The translations under genes were made by a program, and so were the position numbers. Shown here one piece after another: positions 47,601-55,013 of a stretch of DNA of 64,000 bases. The notes under the pieces are model-generated. The model did not search any database, had not been told where the DNA came from, and saw only the letters and a program-made list of their open reading frames with translations. Each line of letters starts with the position of its first letter. Within the stretch, counting starts at the first letter, position 1. Source of the DNA: Candidatus Electrothrix scaldis (lineage in GTDB: Bacteria; Desulfobacterota; Desulfobulbia; Desulfobulbales; Desulfobulbaceae); NCBI GenBank assembly GCA_033584155.1, contig CP138355.1:4101826-4165825 (forward strand), in the 5' to 3' direction.

Positions 47601-48425
47601 CTTTCCAGTATCGTTGGTCTGACAGAAGTCCTCCAGCCGGAGGCCTCCTTTAACGGAGGAAGAAAAGAAGACCGGGAGGCTGTAATCACGCGGCTCCATG
47701 AGCGCCTTCGCCATAAGGACCGGGCCGTGACGCCTTGGGATTATGAACGCCTGGTTTTGGAACATTTCCCTGATATTGGCCGGGTGAAATGCTTTCCCCA
47801 TTTACGGACCCGCCCGAAACCTGAGCGCTGCCCTGGCGGAGTCCTGGTGGTGGTGGTCCCAGGTGCGGAACATCAGCAAGCGGGTGAGAGCTTTCCCCGG
47901 ATTAATGCGGCCCGCCTGGTTCAGATCAGGGATTTCCTCCGGGATAGGGCCTCGGGTTTTGCCCGGATTGAAGTCCGCAACCCGGAATATGAGCAGATTC
48001 AGGTGCGTTGTGCTGCCCATTTTATTGATAACTTCAGCACGGGTCAGCGCATTCAACAGTTGAACCAGGCAATCCGGGACTATATTTCCCCCTGGAGTAC
48101 CACGGGCTATCAGGCCCGCTTTGGCTGGAACCTGCGCCTGGATGATATCCTGGCCTATCTTTCCGGGCAGGAAGGGGTCAATTACATCACCGACCTGTCT
48201 GTTCTCCATATTACCAAGGATGCCTCCAATGCCTATTATTTAGAGGATTCAGTCCGTGATAAGGACAAAGAAGAGGATCGTATCCGCCCCCGCTACCCCT
48301 GGAGCCTGGCCGTACCCATGCCCAGGCATTTTATCCGCTCCCTGGACACGGCAGAGACAGTGGAGGCCGAGGCAACCGGGGTGGATGAATTGCGGATTGG
48401 AGCGACCTTTATAATTAATGAGTGA
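44610..48425 (+). CDS. Large baseplate J/gp6-like protein (Afp11-like)
   Basis: The protein has 1271 residues. The final 250 residues carry the J-like core: ERLRHKDRAVTPWDYERLVLEHFPDIGRVKCFPH, then GGVLVVVVPG, RIEVRNPEYEQIQVRCAAHF and a terminal DDILAYLSGQEGVNYITDL. The N-terminal 1000 residues are specific to eCIS baseplates. It forms the wedge ring that couples baseplate opening to sheath contraction. Ribosome coupling with the gp25 gene is likely (ATGA overlap). Repeat C follows two bases after the stop. Confidence 0.9.
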   Translation: MTNPLKKNNKPIFAGDTLYGLPISSGTHQQDRLPPPLQPDWFNIEERSPASLLSMSRQYAAKLCYFSRQNQHRGDWESLFHHDEAAIMAEMLSSDFLVDEEEFLRHLKENKTSAAEAVLKISHKLDQWLGRLRRRENPALGPVLELLEVKANQLSPLLDQLIVLARGKSSDEHFSHLRKTNGTNQPPFSEASLSLAYQDSKELLRATHTAFHQALLALQEMVPLFWQETLESGNHEPAIGLFIAFVQLYCKAIGHGRSFPERHLDFYYQQVLQTRPRQPTPNAVHLVLRTLPGGEAVIQQGDRFSAGITEEAGEEKIYRADYGLRVTDTKVERLQTLSFHRDKLISPAWEMGCFTHCWTNELSVAAEPEPGTEPSSLPLFGDSQHLVRRYGAKEAQHGLVLAAPELLLSQGKREIELTLCYTAAEEGRDTLLEKMRQATGQEEFFLSFGQFLAFYLSPIDQQIPDAYKKRIEQAAQRAEISQASYKVIQQLLKESDQGNLLFYRFLTNVFYIDLSGEDGWLPVGRYVIFPVDSSEPGCTGGLRLSFTLDRDAQPVVGYQADLHGQGFETTLPLLRLRLNHQAHLFTYSIFSSWIIGKVILETKAERVGDLRVANQHGLLDPNQPFQPFGPIPTRQSYMIIGSYEAACKHLTELRFTFDWGELPEEDEGFSGYYDGYTSLDNASFQADFSLLRGGHWVPDTRAQRQTMPLFSWQPYSSEPNQGKLNDQHELVINDLKKFSPLHPATEPEDFFYGPGQGDGFFRWQISGATFGQKEYPELLTKVMTRNAHLKKKQLPLPKVPYTPLINQLTLGYTARCVLDLSTAPQGTSQLYHLSPFGLKIIYPEEVRKPHPLIPKTDNAGNLYIGLSGPETMGQLTLYFVLAPDSDRSAADEQPALSWSYATAQQWRPFPEANLQGDSTNAFLHSGIITLDIPRDISNENKEMGKGLYWLRVSTANDPRMFSSLQGIYSQALRATALPKDTKEVTTAPLPPQSVTSTLSSIVGLTEVLQPEASFNGGRKEDREAVITRLHERLRHKDRAVTPWDYERLVLEHFPDIGRVKCFPHLRTRPKPERCPGGVLVVVVPGAEHQQAGESFPRINAARLVQIRDFLRDRASGFARIEVRNPEYEQIQVRCAAHFIDNFSTGQRIQQLNQAIRDYISPWSTTGYQARFGWNLRLDDILAYLSGQEGVNYITDLSVLHITKDASNAYYLEDSVRDKDKEEDRIRPRYPWSLAVPMPRHFIRSLDTAETVEAEATGVDELRIGATFIINE

Positions 48426-48426
48426 T

Positions 48427-48516
48427 AAAAAGGGGACAGATTTATTTTTTTATATTTTTTTGACATGAGATAATACAATGACACGGACAATAAAAAATAA
48501 ATCTGTCCCCTTTTTT
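48427..48516. repeat. Hairpin repeat, copy C, over the start of the intact ATPase gene
   Basis: It has arms as in copies A and B and a loop nearly identical to copy B. The loop holds TTGACATGAGATAATACAAT and the ATG at 48478. The right arm encodes the residues KNKSVPF at the N-terminus of the ATPase. Confidence 0.88.
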
Positions 48517-49824
48517 GAGATACAATGGTTAGAAGAGGTGGCAGCCCAAGTCATTTGCACCCACTTTAAACAAGAAGGCCATGAGAACCATTGGTGGCAG
48601 ATCCCCATGCCGGAGCTGGCCGAGAGCGACTCTGTGTATGCAGGCATTGTCCGGGAGTGGAACCTGGGCCAATTTGAACGGGTGCTGCTGGCCCTGGCCA
48701 TGGCACCCCATCTGCAACCAGAGGCCTTGGATATTTTCTATGGGATCAACCTCAAGACTGACCGCATTTTCAGCGAATTTGGCGGGATCACTGATAAGGG
48801 CTTTAATGGTTTCTTGCCCACCGGCCAGACCCTGCTCTTTCTCCTGTCAGCCAATGAGCCGGAGTGGCGCCTGCGGGCCATGGAGCTGTTCAATCCCAGG
48901 CATCGCTTGATGGCTGAACAGGTGATCAGCCTGGAAAGCATTGATCCCAACCTGCCCAGGCTCAGCGGCCTCCTCAAACTCTCTGAGCAATGGCTCCATT
49001 ATTTCCTCACTGGGGACGAGGTGAAACCGGAATTATCCACCTCCTTTCCTGCCCATGCCCTGACCACGCCCTTGACCTGGTCGGACCTGGTGCTGGACTA
49101 CCCGGTGATGATGCAGGTAGAAGAAATTCGGACCTGGTTGGCCCACGGTCCGACCCTGATGGAGGATTGGGGGCTGGCCCGGAAGGTCAAACCCGGCTAT
49201 CGGGCTGCCTTTTATGGCCCTCCCGGCACCGGCAAGACCTTAACCGCTGCCCTGTTGGCCCAATCAACGGGCAGGGAGGTCTACCGGGTGGACTTGTCCA
49301 TGATTGTGTCCAAATATATTGGCGAGACCGAAAAAAATCTCTCCCGTGTCTTTGATGCTGCGGCCTATAAGGATTGGATTTTGTTTTTTGATGAGGCAGA
49401 TGCCCTGTTTGGCAAGCGGACCGTGGCATCCACGGCCAATGATCGCCATGCCAACCAGCAGACCGGATACTTGCTGCAAAAAATTGAAGATTTTCCCGGC
49501 ACCGTGATCCTGGCCACCAATTTAAAGGCCAATATGGATGAGGCCTTTGCCCGTCGCTTCCAGGCCATGATTCATTTTTCTATGCCCTCTGCTGACCTGC
49601 GCTTGCAACTCTGGCAAAACGCCTTTCGTGATACCTGTGAGTTGGGAGAGGATATCGACTTGGTGCAGGTGGCAGAGGATTATGAGTTGTCTGGTGGGGC
49701 AATTATTAATGTGCTGCGGAATTGTGCGTTAACGGCAATCAGTCAGGAGCGAAGGCATGTGACCAAGCAGGAGTTATTGACAGCGATCCGGGCAGAACTT
49801 CGTAAAGAGGGTCGAACCATATGA
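48478..49824 (+). CDS. Intact AAA+ ATPase of the injection system (Afp15-like)
   Basis: The protein has 448 residues. An N-terminal helical domain (about 15-215) precedes a classic AAA+ core: GPPGTGKT (Walker A, about 247-254), DLSMIVSKYIGETEKNL, ILFFDEADALFGKR (Walker B, about 301-314), FPGTVILATNLKANMDEAFARRF (sensor 1 and Arg finger region). In eCIS this ATPase is conserved and probably needed for assembly. The IS-broken copy at 24394-27346 is its paralogue. The first residues [12 protein letters not shown] derive from hairpin repeat C; the domain proper starts afterwards. Confidence 0.9.
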   Translation: MTRTIKNKSVPFFEIQWLEEVAAQVICTHFKQEGHENHWWQIPMPELAESDSVYAGIVREWNLGQFERVLLALAMAPHLQPEALDIFYGINLKTDRIFSEFGGITDKGFNGFLPTGQTLLFLLSANEPEWRLRAMELFNPRHRLMAEQVISLESIDPNLPRLSGLLKLSEQWLHYFLTGDEVKPELSTSFPAHALTTPLTWSDLVLDYPVMMQVEEIRTWLAHGPTLMEDWGLARKVKPGYRAAFYGPPGTGKTLTAALLAQSTGREVYRVDLSMIVSKYIGETEKNLSRVFDAAAYKDWILFFDEADALFGKRTVASTANDRHANQQTGYLLQKIEDFPGTVILATNLKANMDEAFARRFQAMIHFSMPSADLRLQLWQNAFRDTCELGEDIDLVQVAEDYELSGGAIINVLRNCALTAISQERRHVTKQELLTAIRAELRKEGRTI

Positions 49825-49851
49825 CGAAACGGGAAAACGAGGGAGGAAGAG

Positions 49852-51645
49852 ATGTGTGAGTATAAGGAGAAAGATCAGCAGAGCGGGATGGTTACGGGAT
49901 TAACAGGAGTCGCGCAGCGGAAAAAGCGTGGGAGAGCCAAGGGGTTCGCTTTTGAGGATAACCGACCCGAGACAGCGCAATTGCGGGGTCTGTTTCCACA
50001 GAGGCCGGGTAACGAGGCTGGGCGACCGGTGTTGCAGGCGAAGGATTTTAATGAGACAAAGCAGTTGAAGCCCCGGGAGCCAGTGCAGAAGAAGGAGAAT
50101 AAGACGGGCCTGCCGGATGATCTGAAGGCGGGGGTGGAGAATCTTTCCGGGCTGGCAATGGATGATGTGCGGGTGTCGTATAATTCTGATAAGCCTGCAC
50201 AGCTGAATGCTCATGCGTATACTCAGGGGACGGAAATCCATGTTGCGCCGGGGCAGGAGAAGCATCTGCCGCATGAAGCTTGGCATGTGGTACAGCAGAA
50301 GGAGGGGCGGGTGCAGCCGACGGTGCAGATGAAGGCTGGGATGGCGGTGAATGATGATGCGGGGTTGGAGAGGGAGGCTGATGTAATGGGCATGAAAGCT
50401 TTGCAAATGCGTCCATCAGAAAAAAATGTCACCAATCACTCTCCCTCCTCAAAACCAGTGGTTCAGGCACTTATGGATGTTGGAGCGTTCCAGGCATTGA
50501 CGCCGAGTGCATTCTTGAGAAAAAGAAAAGATGTCAAATTAATTGATGTTGCTTTGGGAAACTACAATGGTAGCGATCCGGCGAATAAGTTAAATATGCT
50601 AAACACGTTGATTGGCGTCTTGAATAATTACATCGGCGGAGATCATGATGCAGGAAGAATTGCAACAGCGACAGCCCTTCGCGGAGCAGCGAATGCAGAG
50701 TTGGCGTTACTGAATGCGTTGGGAGCACCGAATTATGGCTTAATCGATGATTTGATGTTCCGTAGTGGAGGTGCGGCAAATATCGTTAACCTGACAACGG
50801 TCGTTACCACCGCGACGCCAGCTCATGTAGCACATTTGCCGGCTCTCGTGACGATGTCAGGAGGAGCGGCAGGGCTCATCAACCTGAATGCATTAATAGT
50901 TGCGGTGGGCATTGGCAACATACCGTACTTATCTGGAGCACTCACGGCTGTTGGTGGATTTGCCAATCGCGCGCATATAACCAATATACTGGCCGAAACC
51001 GGTCTGGCGGGCTTGCCAAGTACCCCTAACTTTTTGACCCTCGCCGGGGGAATTGGAAACATTGCTGGTCTGATAACTGTCCTTCACTATAACCCAAATC
51101 AACCAGACCGCGCCAGCCAATTTTTAGCAGCGGCAAATGGAAATCTCGGCCGATTCGCATTGATGCATACTTGGCTTGGAGAATTTAACAATAATGTAGG
51201 CGCAGTACAGCCCAATGGAACGGTTCTCGGCATGCCTGTAGTTGGTGGTGGCGGCCGTTTCACGGGAGCCGGTTTACATCTCACCGCACGAATGAAACAC
51301 TTTGGTGAAAGACATGTTGCAGATACTTTTGCGTTTACCCGACAGAATATTAATTACAATCATGGCCAGTCATTTTGGCCAGCTGGCACCACAACGGCAA
51401 ACATGAGAGCTGCACTGGAGCATACCCTCCAACTGCTCGTCCCATTTGCTGGCTACCCACCAGTTGGCCCTCCGCATACGGGGATCGCAACGGGTGTTGG
51501 GGGAGGGGTAACGGCCCAAATTTATATCAGAAATACAGCTGGAACTAATTACGACATTGGTCAATTCTACCCTGATGGTGGTGCAATACCAACTTTTACT
51601 GGCTTAGAAATGGATGGAATAGGGCAGGTCTTGGGTCATATTTAA
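49852..51645 (+). CDS. DUF4157 cargo protein with putative toxin C-terminus
   Basis: The protein has 597 residues. The leader VAQRKKRGRAKGFAFEDNRPETAQLRG (about 20-46, DNRPET inside) is followed by a DUF4157 domain with LPHEAWHVVQQ (HExxH near residue 141). From about residue 200 the sequence changes to Ala/Gly/Leu-rich repeats (LVTMSGGAAGLINLNALI) and then a compact C-terminal domain with KHFGERHVADTFAFTR and GTNYDIGQFYPDGGAIPTFTG. The H-x3-RH pattern with a Gly-rich end recalls BECR-fold RNase toxins; that is a guess. A probable immunity gene follows 46 bases later. It lies 27 bases after the intact ATPase gene. Confidence 0.72.
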   Translation: MCEYKEKDQQSGMVTGLTGVAQRKKRGRAKGFAFEDNRPETAQLRGLFPQRPGNEAGRPVLQAKDFNETKQLKPREPVQKKENKTGLPDDLKAGVENLSGLAMDDVRVSYNSDKPAQLNAHAYTQGTEIHVAPGQEKHLPHEAWHVVQQKEGRVQPTVQMKAGMAVNDDAGLEREADVMGMKALQMRPSEKNVTNHSPSSKPVVQALMDVGAFQALTPSAFLRKRKDVKLIDVALGNYNGSDPANKLNMLNTLIGVLNNYIGGDHDAGRIATATALRGAANAELALLNALGAPNYGLIDDLMFRSGGAANIVNLTTVVTTATPAHVAHLPALVTMSGGAAGLINLNALIVAVGIGNIPYLSGALTAVGGFANRAHITNILAETGLAGLPSTPNFLTLAGGIGNIAGLITVLHYNPNQPDRASQFLAAANGNLGRFALMHTWLGEFNNNVGAVQPNGTVLGMPVVGGGGRFTGAGLHLTARMKHFGERHVADTFAFTRQNINYNHGQSFWPAGTTTANMRAALEHTLQLLVPFAGYPPVGPPHTGIATGVGGGVTAQIYIRNTAGTNYDIGQFYPDGGAIPTFTGLEMDGIGQVLGHI

Positions 51646-51691
51646 GTAATGATTTGATTCATATCTGTGGTAATTGAGGGAGGTAACCATT

Positions 51692-52204
51692 ATGTCGTTC
51701 AGACATAACATTAACAAATTTTCAAATATGCATATTGAGATAAGCTTTAGCTTGAAAGGCCCGAATGGAACTTTTATTCATGAATTGGATCTGGAGGCCG
51801 AATTTGACCGGTTTCGAGAGGAATTCAAAGATGTTGAAGACAACTTGGGTCGGATTATGATTGATGTTGATGAAGATCAATACGCTTCTTTTGAAGACGA
51901 GTTGGACTACCTGATACCTGAAGTCTGTTTTCGATCTATTGCCGATCTAAAAAATGGAAGGCCAGTCACTATCATATTCAGTAGGTATTCGGGGAGATTT
52001 ACCATGACTCCCTCGGGTAAAGATGTGTTGATTACTGGCGATCAAATATCTGACTTACTATGCTCCCGGCTAAGTCTTATCGAAGCCTTATTGGATTGCG
52101 GGAATCGTTTTTTGTTCTTTTACGAGCGGTTTCGGGGAGGAATGGAAGATTTTGATTGGCGTATCTTGGAAATTCAGGCTGCTAGGATAGCTGCAGAGCA
52201 ATAA
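51692..52204 (+). CDS. Putative immunity protein for the preceding cargo
   Basis: The protein has 170 residues from the ATG at 51692 with GAGGGAGG upstream. It is small, acidic and soluble (HELDLEAEFDRFREEFKDVEDNLGRIMIDVDEDQY), with no signal or membrane segment. Immediate position behind a cargo gene whose C-terminus looks like a toxin, together with size and acidity, matches immunity proteins of polymorphic toxins. No family name is recognised, so the pairing is inference. An eCIS injecting other organisms would not always need one, which makes this a point of interest. Confidence 0.5.
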   Translation: MSFRHNINKFSNMHIEISFSLKGPNGTFIHELDLEAEFDRFREEFKDVEDNLGRIMIDVDEDQYASFEDELDYLIPEVCFRSIADLKNGRPVTIIFSRYSGRFTMTPSGKDVLITGDQISDLLCSRLSLIEALLDCGNRFLFFYERFRGGMEDFDWRILEIQAARIAAEQ

Positions 52205-52334
52205 AAGATAAAGTGACGGAGGGAATTATTTTTAAACAATTTGCGTGCACATGTACCTGCGTGACTTTTGTAAAGATTAGAAGGACGTGTGGAATGGAAT
52301 TCAATTCCATTTTACGAAGCCCCCCACGGCTTTC

Positions 52335-52550
52335 TCATAAAAATTTCGCTTGTTTCAGCACAGCCTCCAATCTGGAGGGAGAATCCATAAATTCTTCAAT
52401 CATTTCCTGAAAATTATTCGTCCCTGTACTGCGTATTATCGCCATTGCCAAACCACGCAGTCTTCCCATAATCTGTGCCTGATTTCCGTATTTCGTTTTA
52501 ACGTCGTCTTCTTTAAACGTTTTATCCCGAATATAGTTATCAGCTTCCGA
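52335..52550 (-). pseudogene. Transposase C-terminal remnant
   Basis: Read on the minus strand, an open stretch ending at TGA (52335-52337) encodes NYIRDKTFKEDDVKTKYG.QAQIMGRLRGLAMAIIRS and EFMDSPSRLEAVLKQAKFL. Its end resembles ISAs1/DDE-type transposases where a conserved lRglal..ir helix sits near the C-terminus. No start or catalytic part remains, because repeat D cuts it off. Confidence 0.55.
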
Positions 52551-52557
52551 AAAAAAG

Positions 52558-52582
52558 AAAAAAGGGGACAGATTTATTTTTT
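52558..52582. repeat. Half hairpin repeat, copy D
   Basis: Only the left arm is present (AAAAGGGGACAGATTTATTT). The matching right arm occurs 1.04 kb away as copy E, with the RelE/XRE module between them. Confidence 0.8.
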
Positions 52583-52626
52583 AATCCCCTCCTGTCAGCC
52601 ACTCTCCCAACACCCCTAGGTGCCTT

Positions 52627-52678
52627 GCTCATAAAGCTCAGGAAAGCAACCAACCCAGTCCTTCCCCGGAAGGGCTGC
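52627..52678. repeat. Dispersed repeat, copy 1
   Basis: Positions 52627-52658 (GCTCATAAAGCTCAGGAAAG and onward) are identical to 61344-61375 over 32 bases, and about 20 more bases match imperfectly on the right. It lies behind cargo modules in both places. Confidence 0.75.
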
Positions 52679-52797
52679 CACATTTTATTCAATTGTCCCC
52701 AACAAATACCCCAAAACCCATAAAACCGCAACCACAATCCCCTCACTCCTCCTCCAAAACACCCCCCCCAATCCGCCCCCACCCCTTTTCGCTGGAA

Positions 52798-52826
52798 TTG
52801 ACAAGGCGTACCAAGTTTGGTACATT
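52798..52826 (+). promoter_or_regulatory. Promoter and operator of the RelE/XRE module
   Basis: TTGACA (52798-52803) and TACATT (52821-52826) have a 17-base spacer. The spacer and -10 overlap the perfect palindrome GTACCAAGTTTGGTAC (52808-52823), the expected autoregulation site for a toxin-antitoxin complex. The start codon follows six bases later. Confidence 0.75.
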
Positions 52827-52832
52827 GACCGT

Positions 52833-53183
52833 ATGAGTATTCCTACGAAAGCATTATCGGCTATTTTTTACAAGCAGTTAACAGGTGCTGAACCTGTTCG
52901 TGAATGGTTGCTTTCTCTTACGTTAGAAGAGAGGAAGGCTATTGGTGGAGATATAATGTCGGTAGAATATGGGTGGCCAATTGGAATGCCGACAGTTAAG
53001 AGTCTTGGTAAAGGTTTGTGGGAGGTTAGATCCACATTGCCTACGAAAATAGCTCGCGTTTTCTTTTGTATTAAAGGGAGTGAAATGATTTTGCTCCATG
53101 GAATAATAAAGAAAAGTCAAAAGGCACCGAAGAAAGAGCTAGATTTAGCGATTAAGCGGATGAAAGCAATAAGGAGTAAATAA
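52833..53183 (+). CDS. RelE/HigB-type toxin (phage Gp49-like)
   Basis: The protein has 116 residues. The pattern REWLLSLTLEERKAIGGDIMSVEYGWPIGMPTVKSLGKGLWEVRSTLPTKIARVFFCI.GSEMILLHGIIKKSQKAPKKELDLA is that of the Gp49/HigB group of ribosome-dependent mRNA interferases. Its last base overlaps the antitoxin start (ATGA-like). Toxin first, antitoxin second, as in higBA. Confidence 0.85.
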   Translation: MSIPTKALSAIFYKQLTGAEPVREWLLSLTLEERKAIGGDIMSVEYGWPIGMPTVKSLGKGLWEVRSTLPTKIARVFFCIKGSEMILLHGIIKKSQKAPKKELDLAIKRMKAIRSK

Positions 53184-53470
53184 TGAAAAAAACGAATAAA
53201 CATTATGGAACTTCATTTGACAACTTTTTAGAAGAAGAAGGGATCTTTCATGAAGTTGAAGCAATAGCGATCAAGAAATATTTTGCAGCTATGGTTGAGA
53301 AAAAAATGGTTGAAGATTCGATAACTAAATCGAAATTGGCTGAATTGATGCATACGAGTAGGTCGGCAGTCAACAGGCTATTAGATCCTAATAATGATTC
53401 GATTACTTTAAAGACAATGGAAAATGCGGCAAAGGTAATTGGGAAAAAGATTAGATTAGAGTTGATCTAG
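53183..53470 (+). CDS. XRE-type antitoxin (HigA-like)
   Basis: The protein has 95 residues, with AAGGAG before the ATG. The helix-turn-helix SITKSKLAELMHTSRSAVNRLLDPNNDSITLKTMENAAKVIG is clear in the C-terminal half. It should bind the toxin and the palindrome at 52808-52823. Confidence 0.85.
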   Translation: MKKTNKHYGTSFDNFLEEEGIFHEVEAIAIKKYFAAMVEKKMVEDSITKSKLAELMHTSRSAVNRLLDPNNDSITLKTMENAAKVIGKKIRLELI

Positions 53471-53624
53471 TAGACCACCATGCCCTGATGGAGGTAAACA
53501 GGGGCAGCCATACCCCCCAAAAAAACCGCAACAATAATCCCCTCACTCCTCCTCCAAAATACCCCCCAATCCACCCCGCACATCCATCAATGGGGTCAGA
53601 CTCGATTGTTTTTTACAAACTCAT

Positions 53625-53644
53625 AATAAATCTGTCCCCTTTTT
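53625..53644. repeat. Half hairpin repeat, copy E
   Basis: The right arm AATAAATCTGTCCCCTTTTT alone lies downstream of the RelE/XRE module. Just before it (53588-53608) stands another dispersed motif, CAATGGGGTCAGACTCGATT, which recurs at about 54320-54339 and, with changes, at about 61287. Confidence 0.78.
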
Positions 53645-53662
53645 GTGTATGTTGTTTTCCCT

Positions 53663-53700
53663 TTGACAGTCAGTCAGCTTGTAATTATAATGTAATTACA
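53663..53700 (+). promoter_or_regulatory. Promoter and operator of the MazEF module
   Basis: A consensus promoter, TTGACA (53663-53668) and TATAAT (53686-53691) with a 17-base spacer, lies about 30 bases before the antitoxin start. The inverted repeat TGTAATTA (53680-53687) with TAATTACA (53693-53700) over the -10 box is a likely autoregulation site. Confidence 0.82.
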
Positions 53701-53722
53701 TAAATTGCAAAAGGAGAACAGT

Positions 53723-53977
53723 ATGACAACATTAATCAGAGTAGGAAACTCCCAAGGAGTGCGGATTCCGAAGGCTCTTATCGAACAGGCACATTTAAGT
53801 AATAAAGAGCTGGTCTTTCAGGTGGTCGATGACGGTTTGTTAATTCGACCGGTGAAACGACCACGGCAGGGATGGAAGGAAAAATTTGATAGTGCTCTTC
53901 TATCCCGAGAACAGGACAGTGCTGATCAGGAGTGGCTGGACGCCCCTCTCTCAGCTGACGAGGACTGGGAATGGTGA
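53723..53977 (+). CDS. mazE: MazE-type antitoxin
   Basis: The protein has 84 residues from the ATG at 53723 (AAGGAGAA upstream; an in-frame TTG at 53705 has no such support). The N-terminal AbrB-like DNA-binding domain reads TTLIRVGNSQGVRIPKALIEQAHL. The acidic C-terminal tail (DQEWLDAPLSADEDWEW) is the toxin-binding part. It overlaps mazF by seven bases. Confidence 0.88.
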   Translation: MTTLIRVGNSQGVRIPKALIEQAHLSNKELVFQVVDDGLLIRPVKRPRQGWKEKFDSALLSREQDSADQEWLDAPLSADEDWEW

Positions 53978-54300
53978 AAAAAAGCGTTCACCGATTTGAA
54001 ATCTGGCTGGTTCAATTAGACCCGACCCAAGGTTCCGAAATCAGAAAAACCAGACCCTGTGTTGTTCTTTCACCTGATGAAATGGCAGCATTAAAAACAG
54101 CCATTATTGCTCCCATGACGTCAAAGGGATTCAACTTCCCGACCAGAATTCAATGCACATTTCAAGGGAAAGAAGGATTGATTGTGTTAGACCAAATGAG
54201 AGCTGTAGATAAAACCAGGCTCATAAAAAAAATGGGCATGATTACCAAGAGCACACAGGGAAAAATAATCAACTGCCTGCAGGAACTTTTTTCGTTCTAA
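53971..54300 (+). CDS. mazF: MazF/PemK-type mRNA interferase
   Basis: The protein has 109 residues. FEIWLVQLDPTQGSEIRKTRPCVVLSPDEM, IIAPMTSKGFNFPTRIQ and GLIVLDQMRAVDKTRL are the typical MazF segments, with the conserved Arg/Thr RNA-binding and catalytic region. The start is internal to the mazE end, so translation is coupled. Confidence 0.9.
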   Translation: MVKKSVHRFEIWLVQLDPTQGSEIRKTRPCVVLSPDEMAALKTAIIAPMTSKGFNFPTRIQCTFQGKEGLIVLDQMRAVDKTRLIKKMGMITKSTQGKIINCLQELFSF

Positions 54301-54384
54301 CATGATCAATGGGGTCAAATGGGGTCAGACTCGATTGATTTATCCCGATCAATCTGGCTAAAGTTTAATACCACTTGACAACAA

Positions 54385-54400
54385 GTAGCCCACAGGCTAC
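54385..54400 (+). promoter_or_regulatory. Palindrome upstream of the second RelE-type module
   Basis: GTAGCC (54385-54390) and GGCTAC (54395-54400) with a four-base loop lie nine bases before the GTG start, next to TTGACA at about 54375. It is a plausible operator of the following module. Confidence 0.5.
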
Positions 54401-54408
54401 AGATAGTC

Positions 54409-54714
54409 GTGATCTATGAGATAGAAACAACAGCAGCTTCCGACAAGTGGTTAAAAAAGCTACGCGACCGCAAAGCGGTCCTCGCCGTCGCCGCTCGTCT
54501 TGACCATGCGAGACTCGGCAACTTCGGCGATGTCCAATCAGTCGGAAGCGAGCTCAACGAAATGCGTATATTCGCCGGACCTGGCTACCGCTTGTATTAC
54601 GTGATCCGTGACGGACGAATTATTCTCCTGCTCTGCGGCGGAAACAAATCGACCCAGGATAGAGATATAAGGAAAGCAAAAGATATGGTTAAAAAACTGG
54701 GGGAAGAATCATGA
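54409..54714 (+). CDS. RelE/HigB1-type toxin (addiction-module killer protein)
   Basis: The protein has 101 residues, with a GTG start at 54409. ASDKWLKKLRDRKAVLAVAARLDHARLGNFGDVQSVGSELNEMRIFAGPGYRLYYVIRDGRIILLLCGGNKSTQDRDI is the addiction-killer (HigB1/RelE-type) pattern. It overlaps the antitoxin by four bases. Confidence 0.87.
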   Translation: MIYEIETTAASDKWLKKLRDRKAVLAVAARLDHARLGNFGDVQSVGSELNEMRIFAGPGYRLYYVIRDGRIILLLCGGNKSTQDRDIRKAKDMVKKLGEES

Positions 54715-54989
54715 CAATTACAACCAAACCCTACAACCCGTTCGATTATCTGGAAACAAAGGAAGAGGTCAACGAGTATTTAAACAACGCATATATGGAT
54801 GATGATCCCAAGGTCTTTCTTGTTGCCTTAGGGTATCTTGCAAAGAAACAGGGAATGACCAAGGTGGCAAAGAAAGCCGGACTTAATCGTGAGAGCCTGT
54901 ACAGGGCACTGGCAGGAGAAGGAAACCCGAGATTCACCACAATCAACAAGGTGATTAAGGCGTTGGGATGCAGACTGGCTATTGCCTGA
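54711..54989 (+). CDS. Addiction-module antidote (HTH, HigA-like)
   Basis: The protein has 92 residues. DPKVFLVALGYLAKKQGMTKVAKKAGLNRESLYRALAGEGNPRFTTINKVIKALG is the standard probable-addiction-module antidote HTH. It is translationally coupled to the toxin. The third toxin-antitoxin pair within 2.2 kb. Confidence 0.88.
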   Translation: MTITTKPYNPFDYLETKEEVNEYLNNAYMDDDPKVFLVALGYLAKKQGMTKVAKKAGLNRESLYRALAGEGNPRFTTINKVIKALGCRLAIA

Positions 54990-55013
54990 TCAAGGGAAAA
55001 AAGGGAAGAAAAA

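Larger units (their letters stand above)
52205..52797. other. Degraded region between cargo module and toxin-antitoxin island
   Basis: No intact gene in about 590 bases. It holds a transposase remnant, half of the hairpin repeat (copy D), a dispersed repeat also found at 61344, and a stretch near 52725-52775 that recurs near 53515-53565. This is typical of a transposon scar. Confidence 0.6.

Noticed and set aside
36910-48425. Prophage tail cluster
   Set aside because: No terminase, portal, capsid, lysis or phage replication genes, while eCIS-specific families are present.
48990-49355. Second frame inside the intact ATPase gene
   Set aside because: Overlaps a well-conserved AAA+ core; it is only a GC-rich shadow.
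52213-52410. Small plus-strand frame after the immunity gene
   Set aside because: Lies over a transposase remnant in antisense, with no recognisable content.
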